Part shown: in pieces, positions 32,765-41,041 of the stretch | Layout: every line of letters starts with the position of its first letter | Numbering within the stretch: position 1 is the stretch's first letter | Program-made: the position numbers and the translations under genes | From: Paenibacillus sp. BK033 | Lineage (GTDB): Bacteria; Bacillota; Bacilli; Paenibacillales; Paenibacillaceae | Length of the DNA: 64,000 bases | Direction of reading: 5' to 3' | NCBI RefSeq assembly: GCF_004345425.1 | Contig: NZ_SLVP01000002.1 | Span: 558,001-622,000 of the forward strand | Notes under the pieces: generated by a model | What the model saw: only the letters and a program-made list of their open reading frames with translations | What the model was told of the DNA's origin: nothing | Database searches by the model: none

Positions 32765-35662
32765 TTACCGCTCCTCTCCCATTTTGACCGCCTGATGAAC
32801 GCGCAGTCTGCGGATATGCAGGAAGAGCAGCACGGCTCCCGTCACCATCATAAATCCAACGACCGCGTAAAGCTGATTCGTGTCCTTTGAGTCGAAGACG
32901 ACCCGGAAAGGCGGAACCGTATCCGCCACATTCTCCGCGGTCTGCAGGAAGGGCAGGAAGATAAGACTCGTAATCTTGCCGATCAGAATGCCTAATCCGA
33001 TAGAGAGCCCCGCCGTAAACAGCTGCTCAAGCAGCAGCATGCCGGTCAGCTGTCTTCTGGAAAGACCCATCGCCCGCAATACGCCGAATTGCACGACCCG
33101 GCCGGATAGATTAAAGAACCAATACAGCACATAGCCGGTTAAGGTAACGATGACCGATACGAGGAAGCCGAGACTAAGAATCCCGAATACGCCGCCTCTT
33201 GTCGGAAGCTTCGATTGGGTAATCAGCTCCGAGCGCACATCCTTGATATTGGCGATATCGATGCCAGCCTTCTGAAGCTCCTCCACGATTGGCGCCACCT
33301 TCGCATCCGGCTTCATCTTGAGCCATACCTCGTAAGGCATCATCGGCAGCTGATCGTAGATGTAATCCAGATTCGTGATAACGAACGGCGACTGATCGGG
33401 ATATTGCGTCGGCCAATACGGAAGAATGCCTACGACAACGAAATCGAGCATGCCCTCCGGGAAGCCTACCGAGATCAGATCCCCGGGCTTAAGCTGGTAT
33501 TTATCCGCTACATTGGACGGAATAAGCGCCGCTTGCTCATACATGCCTAAATAATTCAGATAGTTGTATGGATGGATCGGGAACAAATCGCTTCGGAACC
33601 ATGCGACCTTCGCAAAGTCCACGTTATCGATCCCCATGATACTGCCCTGCCCGATTGACCGGCCCGAAACAACCACATTGCCTTTCGTCTGGAGAACGCG
33701 GGCAGCAGCCTCAACGCCTTCCAGCTTGCGGAAGATCTCAAACGGCGGTTCGTTATACAAAATGCGGGTTGGTACCGGCTGCTGGCCGCCACCGCCACCG
33801 TTACCGCCTCCGCCGCCATTACCGCCGTTTCCACCGCCGTTTCCACCGCCGCTTCCCCCATTGCCGTTGTTCCCGCCGCTAGGCCGAACCACCTCGACCG
33901 TACCTTCCCATACCGTCTGGACGGTAACATCCGTACCGTATTTGTACAGCGTGCGTTCGGTGGAGTTAAGATCGATAGTCCGCGCCGCGGAAGCGTTATA
34001 CACGCCAAGACCAAGCGTCAGAATAAGCAAAATCATAAGCGGGTAGTACCCATTGGATGAACGCGACAGCTGCGTCAGCGTCAAATAAAGCGGTACCGGA
34101 AGGAATTTGCGTCCCAGCCAGTTAAACAGCTTCAGCAGCCACGGGAACAACCGCAAGCAGACGAGGCCAAGCGCAAAGATGGATAATGCCGGCACAAAGA
34201 ACAAGAACGGTTGGACGTTTAACTGGTCGGTTGTCATGCCGGTCTGGAAGGATAACATCTGTCGTTCATTAAACATATACCAGCCGTATCCGGCCACTCC
34301 CAGCAATAAAACATCGAGGAACCAACGCTGCCATAACGGACCGCGGTCCGAACGCGCGAGCTCTCTCTTGTAGCTGACAATCGAGGAGCGCGCATAGATA
34401 ACCGCCGGAATGACGGTAGAAAGCACCGCCAGCAAAACGGCCGCTGCCCCGGCGATAATCGCTTCGGTCGAGAAGCCTACCGGAATCGATTTCCGGTTAA
34501 CGAAGGACAGGAAGCCGTCCGCGGAGCCTATGCTTTTGGCCATAAACCACCCTATAAACGGTCCCGCCACGATGGCCAGACTTCCAAGCAGCAGACCCTC
34601 GAGCAAATAAATCCATATGATCTGCCTGGTTCCCGCTCCCCTGCTTCGCAAAACGGCTATATCGCTTCGCTGCTTATCGAGCGACTGGCGGGCATTCATC
34701 GCGATAAAGTAGAACACCATCGCCAGCATCGGGGCTGCAAGCGTGAAGAGAAGCGTCTGGAGCTGCAGGCTTTGCTTCTTGAATTCCGTCAGCGTGGAGG
34801 CGAACGAAATTTCGACCTTTGCGCCTTTAAGCTTCTGGTACAAATCGATGTTGAGACGGTCCAGCGTTCTTCCGAGAGGGGACAGTTCGCTCGTCTTGAT
34901 CTGCGACAGATCAAACGCGTAATACCAGCTTGCGTTGTTAACCGGGATGCCCGCTTTCTGAATCAGCGATCCCATAAACTCGTCCTCGCTGATCTGCAGC
35001 GTATTCATCATGCCTTCCAAGCCTTGGTACCAATAAGGATCGGTCTGATTAAGCGGCTTTACGACGCCAACGATTTTGACGCGAAGGGTCATATCCATCC
35101 CGCCGTAAACGGGGTACTCTAGAATATCGCCGACATGGAGGTCGTTGCGGTACATCCCTTCCTCCAGCATGACCGCTTCGAGTACGTCGTCTTCGCCTTC
35201 CGTATTCTTGAACCAGCGTCCTTGCGTAATTTCGGTTTTCTCCTCGAGGTCCGCCATCGTCATAATCGTCATTTGACGAATGCGGCTTGCATCGACCTTT
35301 GTCGGATCCTCCGGTACAACCTCGGCGCCCCGGATCGAATAGCTCGACAGCTTCGTCTGGTACGGAAAGCCGATAAGGCCCGGAACATCGTCTTTAATGA
35401 AGCGTTCCATCTCTTTTAAGGCGGCAGGATCCGTCTTCTCGCCTCCGGGCACCTGATAGCGCATCAGCAGCGAGCCTGCGGGAAGGCCGTCGCTTTTCTC
35501 CTGCAGCGACTGGGCAACGACGCGCTTTAAAGCGCCGTCCGCGTACATCGGAATGCTCGTTGCGAAAGCAACGGCCATAATAAGACCGGCTAAAGTGCTT
35601 AACGTGAGCCAGCGGGTATTCCACATTTTGCGGAACAGAAATCGGAATAATGGAATCCCCAT
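32765..35662 (-). CDS. Very large FtsX/MacB-type permease with Gly-rich insert
   Basis: A 965-residue permease, nearly twice the length of MacB. Residues 15-37 form a first helix, 40-295 an extracytoplasmic domain, then helices at about 303-323, 350-375, 400-424, 447-463, 485-507 and 535-556. A second external domain (557-830) contains a Gly/Asn-rich stretch at 596-630. The end carries three helices, with RAMGLSRRQLTGMLLLEQLF as an FtsX-type coupling motif. It has two FtsX units in one chain, like lipoprotein-export or antimicrobial-peptide permeases. It lies 1 bp from the adaptor gene and 5 bp from the ATPase gene; together they should form a tripartite envelope machine. Confidence 0.88.
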   Translation of the reverse strand: MGIPLFRFLFRKMWNTRWLTLSTLAGLIMAVAFATSIPMYADGALKRVVAQSLQEKSDGLPAGSLLMRYQVPGGEKTDPAALKEMERFIKDDVPGLIGFPYQTKLSSYSIRGAEVVPEDPTKVDASRIRQMTIMTMADLEEKTEITQGRWFKNTEGEDDVLEAVMLEEGMYRNDLHVGDILEYPVYGGMDMTLRVKIVGVVKPLNQTDPYWYQGLEGMMNTLQISEDEFMGSLIQKAGIPVNNASWYYAFDLSQIKTSELSPLGRTLDRLNIDLYQKLKGAKVEISFASTLTEFKKQSLQLQTLLFTLAAPMLAMVFYFIAMNARQSLDKQRSDIAVLRSRGAGTRQIIWIYLLEGLLLGSLAIVAGPFIGWFMAKSIGSADGFLSFVNRKSIPVGFSTEAIIAGAAAVLLAVLSTVIPAVIYARSSIVSYKRELARSDRGPLWQRWFLDVLLLGVAGYGWYMFNERQMLSFQTGMTTDQLNVQPFLFFVPALSIFALGLVCLRLFPWLLKLFNWLGRKFLPVPLYLTLTQLSRSSNGYYPLMILLILTLGLGVYNASAARTIDLNSTERTLYKYGTDVTVQTVWEGTVEVVRPSGGNNGNGGSGGGNGGGNGGNGGGGGNGGGGGQQPVPTRILYNEPPFEIFRKLEGVEAAARVLQTKGNVVVSGRSIGQGSIMGIDNVDFAKVAWFRSDLFPIHPYNYLNYLGMYEQAALIPSNVADKYQLKPGDLISVGFPEGMLDFVVVGILPYWPTQYPDQSPFVITNLDYIYDQLPMMPYEVWLKMKPDAKVAPIVEELQKAGIDIANIKDVRSELITQSKLPTRGGVFGILSLGFLVSVIVTLTGYVLYWFFNLSGRVVQFGVLRAMGLSRRQLTGMLLLEQLFTAGLSIGLGILIGKITSLIFLPFLQTAENVADTVPPFRVVFDSKDTNQLYAVVGFMMVTGAVLLFLHIRRLRVHQAVKMGEER

Positions 35663-35663
35663 G

Positions 35664-36740
35664 CTATTTACCTACAACTTTCTGGCCTGGCGTAAGTCCT
35701 TTGATAATTTCGATCTGCGTTGCCGTTTGCTGGCCAACCTCGACGTCCACCTCCCGCTTCCCTTCCGCGTCTACAACCTGGACATAGGTTCTGGAACCGA
35801 TCGTACGGAGGGTGGATGGCGGAATAACGACGACGTTTTCCTTCCTTTTCGTGATTACGTTAATGGATAATGGCGTACCGCGGCTAATCGTTTTGGGCAA
35901 ATCCTTGACTTGGATAATCATGAAGTCTTCCGGGCGTTCTCTCTCCGGCTGTTGGCCACCGCCGCCTCCGTTGCCGCCGCCGTTGTTCGAATCGGTGGAG
36001 GTCACCGGGAGCGCCTTAACGGTACCCTTGAATTGCCCGGCATTGTTGATATCCACGACGACCGGCATGCCTACCGCGATCTTGGCTTGTTCGTCCTTCG
36101 TCAGCTTGGCTGCCGGTACTAGCAGGCTTGTATCCGCGATAACGGCTATCGGGTCGTAAGCTTTGATCAGATCGCCCTTCTGTACGTTCAGCGTAACAAC
36201 CGTCCCGCTAAACGGAGCCGTTAGAACCGAGCGGCTGATCTGCTCCTCCAGGTCCGCGAGCGCTTGCTTCTTCTCCTCGAAAGCAATGGACTTCTCCTCG
36301 AATTCGATCGGATCCATTTCGTCCTTGCTCTGAAGCGCTTCTTTCATCGCCGTCTCTTCCCTGCGGAACGCCAGCTTCTGGTTGCGTAGATCCTTCTGCA
36401 TCAACTCGACGTCCAGCACGCCAATCGTCTGGCCCGCCTTAACCTGATCGCCGGCTTTAATGTTCAGTTCCTTCAGGCGCATACCGTCCAGCGTAAAATA
36501 AAGCGTCTCTTCCTGCTGCGAGATCATCTTCCCGATAACCTGCACCTTCGTCTCCAAAGTGGCCGTCGTCACTTCGTATTCCGGCTTCTTGGAGATTTGA
36601 GGTGGTGCGATGGACGGCAGCACCTCCTCTTCCGGTTCATCGGGCAGCAAAGAACAGCCGCTCGTCATCAAGACCGAAGCCGCAATCATTACAGCCGCGG
36701 AACGCTTATATAAATTTCCCGTCCACCATTTCATAGACAT
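35664..36740 (-). CDS. MacA/HlyD-type adaptor lipoprotein
   Basis: A 358-residue periplasmic-adaptor-like protein. A signal peptide ends in a lipobox-like LMTSGCSLL. The lipoyl/hairpin segments are ETKVQVIGKMIS, LKELNIKAGDQVKAGQTIGVLD, a coiled coil at about 115-165 and APFSGTVVTLNVQKGDLI. The beta-barrel part includes a Gly-rich NGGGNGGGGGQQP loop. ATG 36740 is 9 nt from GGAGG. The gene begins inside the ATPase gene (35-bp overlap). It should link the ATPase-permease pair to the outside face. Confidence 0.87.
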   Translation of the reverse strand: MSMKWWTGNLYKRSAAVMIAASVLMTSGCSLLPDEPEEEVLPSIAPPQISKKPEYEVTTATLETKVQVIGKMISQQEETLYFTLDGMRLKELNIKAGDQVKAGQTIGVLDVELMQKDLRNQKLAFRREETAMKEALQSKDEMDPIEFEEKSIAFEEKKQALADLEEQISRSVLTAPFSGTVVTLNVQKGDLIKAYDPIAVIADTSLLVPAAKLTKDEQAKIAVGMPVVVDINNAGQFKGTVKALPVTSTDSNNGGGNGGGGGQQPERERPEDFMIIQVKDLPKTISRGTPLSINVITKRKENVVVIPPSTLRTIGSRTYVQVVDAEGKREVDVEVGQQTATQIEIIKGLTPGQKVVGK

Positions 36741-37437
36741 GATCGGCAACCTCCAAAATTGTAGGATCGTGAGTTGTCATGCAAATCGTAACTTGTTCCG
36801 TGCGAATAATATTTTGAAAGACCGCCATAATCTGCGCGGACATGTTCGAGTCGAGCTCCGCGGTTGGTTCATCCGCCAATAAGAGAATCGGCTTATGCGC
36901 AATAGCCTTCGCGATTGCCACGCGCTGCTGCTCGCCCCCCGACAGCTCGAACGGACGGTGGTGCATCCTTTTCTCAAGGCCTACCAGCTCAAGGCAATAA
37001 GCAACCCGCTCCTTCCACTCGGAACGGGGGATTCCGGCCATCCGGAGCGACAGCTCCACGTTCTCCCACGCCGAGAGCAAAGGCATTAACGCAAACGCCT
37101 GAAAAATAAAGCCCATTTCCTTGCGCCGGATCAACGTGCGCTCGGTATCGTTCAATTTGTGAAACGGCTTGCCGTTAAACCAGATCTCGCCTTTGCTTGG
37201 CGTATCCAGTCCTCCGAGGCAATTCAGCAGCGTTGTTTTCCCGGAGCCCGAACGGCCCCGGAGCATAACAAGCTGGCCCGGCTTCAATTCCATATGAAGT
37301 CCCTTCAGAACGCGCAGGGGCGCTCCTCCGGCCTGAAATGTTCTTTCCACGTCTACAACCGACAGCAACCTGCTGTTATGTAATTCGTTGTCCTGCTGCC
37401 CTCCATCTAATCGTTCTTCCTTGTCTGTTGCCGCCAT
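36706..37437 (-). CDS. MacB/LolD-like ABC ATPase, first gene of the operon
   Basis: A 243-residue ATPase without an extra domain. Walker A is GRSGSGKTT, the signature is LSGGEQQRVAIA, Walker B is LLLADEPTAELD, and the H-loop His is in TTHDP. It is distinct from the AbrB-tailed ATPase of the same operon, so the system carries two ATPases. The GGGGAGG ribosome site is about 14 nt from the ATG, further than usual. The ECF-like promoter at 37491-37519 should drive the operon. It overlaps the adaptor gene. Confidence 0.9.
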   Translation of the reverse strand: MAATDKEERLDGGQQDNELHNSRLLSVVDVERTFQAGGAPLRVLKGLHMELKPGQLVMLRGRSGSGKTTLLNCLGGLDTPSKGEIWFNGKPFHKLNDTERTLIRRKEMGFIFQAFALMPLLSAWENVELSLRMAGIPRSEWKERVAYCLELVGLEKRMHHRPFELSGGEQQRVAIAKAIAHKPILLLADEPTAELDSNMSAQIMAVFQNIIRTEQVTICMTTHDPTILEVADHVYEMVDGKFI

Positions 37438-37490
37438 GAACGGATGCGATACCTCCCCTATCTCTCTTTCATAATTCTCATCTAAATCGT

Positions 37491-37519
37491 TAGACGCAGC
37501 TCGCTAAGAAAAAGTTCCA
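37491..37519 (-). promoter_or_regulatory. ECF-like promoter of the five-gene operon
   Basis: On the minus strand TGGAAC (37514-37519), a 17-bp spacer and CGTCTA (37491-37496), the cores of cell-envelope ECF sigma promoters (AAC and CGTC). It lies about 55 bp before the ATPase start. No sigma-A-like promoter is better placed. Confidence 0.5.
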
Positions 37520-37622
37520 AACGGAAGAAATTTATTCTAAAAAATAAAAAGGCATCGTTCATATTGCCGTTAACCCGGACATATGCGCGATACCTTTCGC
37601 AGTCTTTTTGCTATTTCGGTTC

Positions 37623-39350
37623 CTAGTTCACTTTAAAATAATTTACTTCTCTAGTAAGCTCGCGGGCGACGCCATCCAATTGGCTTGCCGCGGAAGCAAG
37701 GCTCTCCATGAGAGCCAGCTGCTCTTCCGTTGCCGCCGCAACGCTTTCGGTACGTTCCAGGTTAGCGGCGGCCGAAGAGGCAGCTTGATCCATCGAGGCA
37801 TTAACCTCTTCGGAGCTGGCCGACATCTGCTCGGTAATGGCCGAATTCTCCTGAAGCTGCCCGGTCATCGTATCGATGGCCGCCACAATAACGGACAACC
37901 TGTTCTGCAGCTCCTCTACCCGGCTGTTGCCGCGCTGCACTTCCTCCAGCGTCCGGGCCATATAGCCCGAAGCTCCCGCAATTTCGCCTCTTGTCTCGGC
38001 AACCAGCTGATGAATGCTGCCCGCGGACTCCAGGGAGCTTGCCGCCAGCTTGCGAATTTCGCCCGCAACGACGGCGAAGCCGCGTCCTTGCTCGCCTGCC
38101 CTCGCCGCTTCAATAGAGGCGTTGAGCGATAAAATATTCGTCTGGTTCGCAAAGGCGGTAATGTTCTCGGCGATGGAGCCAATCTGCTGGGAACGGTTCT
38201 CCAGTGTCTCGATCATAACCGCCAGCTGACCGATAACCTCTTTGATTTCGCCCATCTGCTTAATCAGACGTCCAAGCGCTTCCTGTCCCTCGCCTGCTTC
38301 AATCGCCGTTGAAGCCGACTGCTCGGCAGAAGCGGATGTGTTCTCCGCAAGACGCTGAATGCCGATAGCCATCTCGTCAATCGCCTTTGCCGTTTCCTCG
38401 GCGCTGCGTGCCTGCACTTCCGTCCCGCTTGTTACCTCTTGGATATTCGCGGCCACATGCTGCGAGGCGGTGGAGGATTCCTGAGATACGATATTGAGTT
38501 GGGACGTGGAGTCGGCCACATGCTTGGCATTCGTTGAAATGGACGTGATGAGCCGTTTCAGCACGCCAATCATTTCGTCCACGGAGCGCAAGCTGTCCCC
38601 AAGCTCATCCTTGCTGTATTTGACGTTTCGTTCCGCGGTCAAATCACCTTCCGCCACCAGCCTTGTTCTTGTCTTCACGGCGGATACCGTCTTCATCACG
38701 CTGCGGATCAAGTAGTAGATAAGCGCCGCCAGCAATAAGGTTGCAATCCCCATGCCGATGTAATTGCCGGTTTTCGTTGATGCCAGCTGTTCATTGCTGT
38801 CCTCGATTTGCTGCTTGGCATAGCTGTCCAGCAGATTAAAGAGATCATCCAAGCCTGTCCGTGCCTTCTCGTACTTCTCGTGAATTTCCGCATCCTTGGC
38901 CGCGGCTTTACCGGATTGAAGCTCGCCGCTTGCAAACGAGGACCATGCTTTGAAATCCGCGTCAAAATCCTGTACAAGCTGTCCAATTGTGGCACTGCCG
39001 TCTCCGCTATGATACTCAAGCAGCTTATTGGCCTCGAAGATCGCCTTGGCCTCATTCACGCGGTCTTCCGCTTCCTTCAGATTTTCAGAAAACACATCAT
39101 TCCAAACCTTCGCGCCCTCTTCGTTTAATTCACCAAAGGCTAAATATTGATAAGCGGAATAGGCTTGATATAAATCACGATCCGCATTCAAAATAAGCGA
39201 AGTAGAACGGGCAGACACGCCGTATACTTCATCGGACATCGTCTTGTTCACCTGCACCAGCTCCGTCAGCGAATAGATCCCCGAGAAGACATAGAAAACA
39301 AGCGGTAATACCCCGATCAAAGCCATTTTCCACCTTAAGTTAAATCTCAT
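37623..39350 (-). CDS. Methyl-accepting chemotaxis protein
   Basis: A 575-residue transmembrane chemoreceptor. Helices lie at about 10-30 and 190-210, enclosing a helical-bundle ligand domain of the four-helix type. A HAMP domain follows (about 212-265), then the cytoplasmic signalling domain, with the conserved hairpin tip IAENITAFANQTNILSLNASIEAARAGEQGRGFAVVAGEIRKLA. ATG 39350 with GGGGAG upstream; the longer frame has no ribosome site. It reports to CheA/CheW; the ligand is unknown. No obvious terminator follows. Confidence 0.93.
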   Translation of the reverse strand: MRFNLRWKMALIGVLPLVFYVFSGIYSLTELVQVNKTMSDEVYGVSARSTSLILNADRDLYQAYSAYQYLAFGELNEEGAKVWNDVFSENLKEAEDRVNEAKAIFEANKLLEYHSGDGSATIGQLVQDFDADFKAWSSFASGELQSGKAAAKDAEIHEKYEKARTGLDDLFNLLDSYAKQQIEDSNEQLASTKTGNYIGMGIATLLLAALIYYLIRSVMKTVSAVKTRTRLVAEGDLTAERNVKYSKDELGDSLRSVDEMIGVLKRLITSISTNAKHVADSTSQLNIVSQESSTASQHVAANIQEVTSGTEVQARSAEETAKAIDEMAIGIQRLAENTSASAEQSASTAIEAGEGQEALGRLIKQMGEIKEVIGQLAVMIETLENRSQQIGSIAENITAFANQTNILSLNASIEAARAGEQGRGFAVVAGEIRKLAASSLESAGSIHQLVAETRGEIAGASGYMARTLEEVQRGNSRVEELQNRLSVIVAAIDTMTGQLQENSAITEQMSASSEEVNASMDQAASSAAANLERTESVAAATEEQLALMESLASAASQLDGVARELTREVNYFKVN

Positions 39351-39472
39351 CTGCACGACTCCCCATTTCAGCAATCTTAAATTACTCGACCTACTAAGAT
39401 ATCGGCAAATGAAAGAATGTTCGAAATAACGGGCGCAAACATTTCGCAAAATTTTATGTCGAATCGTGAAAA

Positions 39473-39507
39473 CAAAAAAAGAGCAAATCCCGTTTCGGGA
39501 TTTGCTC
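39473..39507 (-). terminator. Terminator of the pyr operon
   Basis: GAGCAAATCCCG (39481-39492) pairs with CGGGATTTGCTC (39496-39507); on the minus strand a run of seven Ts follows. Confidence 0.9.
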
Positions 39508-39534
39508 TTCGCTCTTCATTAGAACGGCCGGCTT

Positions 39535-40182
39535 TTATTTGCCGAAAGCTTCCGGATTTGCGCGCCACGCCTGCAGCGTTGCAATGTCCTCGCTTTGCAC
39601 TTTGCCGATTTCAACAGCCGCTTCAATAAGCGCTCCGTAGTTGGACAACGTTTCAAGCGGCATATTTTCCGCCGCAAATGCGTTCGCGGCTTTCTCGAAC
39701 TGGTAGGTGAAAATCGCCAGAACGGACAGTACCTCCGCGCCTGCCTCGCGAACCGCCAGGCCCGCTTTCAGCGAGCTGCCGCCAGTCGAGATGAGGTCCT
39801 CGATAACGACAACCTTTTGACCAGGGTTGATGCGGCCTTCGATTTGATTCTGCTTGCCGTGGCCTTTAGCTTTATCGCGGATGTAAGCCATAGGCAGATT
39901 GAGTTTTTGAGCTACCCATGCCGCATGCGGGATGCCTGCGGTTGAAGTTCCGGCAATGACTTCGGCATCCGGATAACGTTCGCGGATGACGGCAGCGAAA
40001 CCTTCCGCGATCATGTCGCGGATTTCAGGGTAAGTCATCGTCAGACGGTTATCGCAGTAGATCGGCGATTTCAGTCCGGAAGTCCAAGTAAACGGATCAT
40101 TCGGGCGAAGCGCCACGGCTTCAATCTCCAGCAGTTTTGTTGCGATTGCGCGCGGCAATTCCGATAAGGTTACATTCGTCAT
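39535..40182 (-). CDS. pyrE: Orotate phosphoribosyltransferase
   Basis: A 215-residue enzyme that adds ribose-5-phosphate from PRPP to orotate, giving OMP. The PRPP site is [18 protein letters not shown], with the catalytic Lys-rich loop at [16 protein letters not shown]. It is the last gene of the pyr operon and starts 3 bp after pyrF. It ends about 28 bp before the operon terminator. Confidence 0.95.
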   Translation of the reverse strand: MTNVTLSELPRAIATKLLEIEAVALRPNDPFTWTSGLKSPIYCDNRLTMTYPEIRDMIAEGFAAVIRERYPDAEVIAGTSTAGIPHAAWVAQKLNLPMAYIRDKAKGHGKQNQIEGRINPGQKVVVIEDLISTGGSSLKAGLAVREAGAEVLSVLAIFTYQFEKAANAFAAENMPLETLSNYGALIEAAVEIGKVQSEDIATLQAWRANPEAFGK

Positions 40183-40185
40183 AGC

Positions 40186-40911
40186 TTAAATCAGCTCCTC
40201 AATGATAGATTCCAATGCTTCACGCGGGCTGGCCGCCGCCGTAATCGGACGACCGATTACCATATAGTCGGTACCTTGCAGCAAGGCTTCGCGAGGCGTC
40301 ATAATGCGGGACTGGTCGTTGGTTGCCGCCCATGTCGGGCGAATGCCCGGGGTTACCGTCTGGAAATCCGTGCCGCATGCGGCTTTGATCCCTTCTACTT
40401 CAAGCGGTGAAGCTACGACGCCGCTTAGTCCAGCGCGTTTCGCCAATTCCGCATAACGGACTACCGCCTGTTCGACCGAGCCAGGAATGCCGATCTCCTC
40501 ATTTAATACCTTTGCGTTGGTGCTGGTCAGCTGCGTTACCGCAATAATAGCCGGTCTTGCTTGTCCGCTCGAGAGCGCGGCTTCCGCGCCTTCGACAGCT
40601 GCTTCCATCATCGCGGCGCCGCCGGCCGCATGCACGTTAAACATGTCCACGCCCAGCTTCGTTACGCTGTTCGAGCCGCCTTTTACCGTATTCGGAATGT
40701 CGTGCATCTTCACGTCCAGAAAGACGCGATAGCCGCGTTTCTTCAAGTCTTCCACGAACGACGGACCCGCCGCGTAAAAGAGCTGCATGCCAACCTTCAT
40801 ATAACACGGAATGCCTTCCAGCTCGCCGAGCAAGCGCTCGGCAGAAGCCGCATCCGCATAGTCAAGGGCAACCATAACTTTGCCTGCCGCTTGTTGTCTT
40901 GTTAAACTCAT
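40186..40911 (-). CDS. pyrF: Orotidine 5'-phosphate decarboxylase
   Basis: A 241-residue TIM-barrel enzyme that converts OMP to UMP. The active-site motif is FLDVKMHDIPNTV, and the phosphate loop is VIGRPITAA. I place the start at the ATG 40911, 12 nt from AAGGAG; a TTG at 40920 lies too close to the ribosome site. The gene stands after a 121-bp gap from carB that holds a long hairpin, where B. subtilis has pyrK and pyrD. Confidence 0.92.
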   Translation of the reverse strand: MSLTRQQAAGKVMVALDYADAASAERLLGELEGIPCYMKVGMQLFYAAGPSFVEDLKKRGYRVFLDVKMHDIPNTVKGGSNSVTKLGVDMFNVHAAGGAAMMEAAVEGAEAALSSGQARPAIIAVTQLTSTNAKVLNEEIGIPGSVEQAVVRYAELAKRAGLSGVVASPLEVEGIKAACGTDFQTVTPGIRPTWAATNDQSRIMTPREALLQGTDYMVIGRPITAAASPREALESIIEELI

Positions 40912-40950
40912 CGCAATCAAAGTCTCCTTTCGCTTCCGAGGCCGAAATAA

Positions 40951-41025
40951 ACGGCCATCCGCCGGCTTCGGGGCAGAAGCGATGTTTAAAAGCTTCTGCC
41001 GCCGAAAGCAACCGGCGCTGGCCGT
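40951..41025 (-). other. Long structured intergenic hairpin between carB and pyrF
   Basis: Four nested stems pair almost without interruption: ACGGCCA/TGGCCGT, GCCGG/CCGGC, TTCGG/CCGAA and GGCAGAAGC/GCTTCTGCC, 26 pairs in 75 nt. On the minus strand it is followed by TTTATTTCGG, only weakly T-rich, so a full terminator is unlikely; an attenuator, mRNA-stability element or genome repeat are possible. Confidence 0.6.
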
Positions 41026-41041
41026 GCTTTCATGTATTCAA

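Noticed and set aside
33773..33877. Gly-rich coding repeat in the permease as a CRISPR-like or satellite array
   Set aside because: It is in frame, has no regular unit or spacers and encodes a Gly/Asn linker inside an intact gene.
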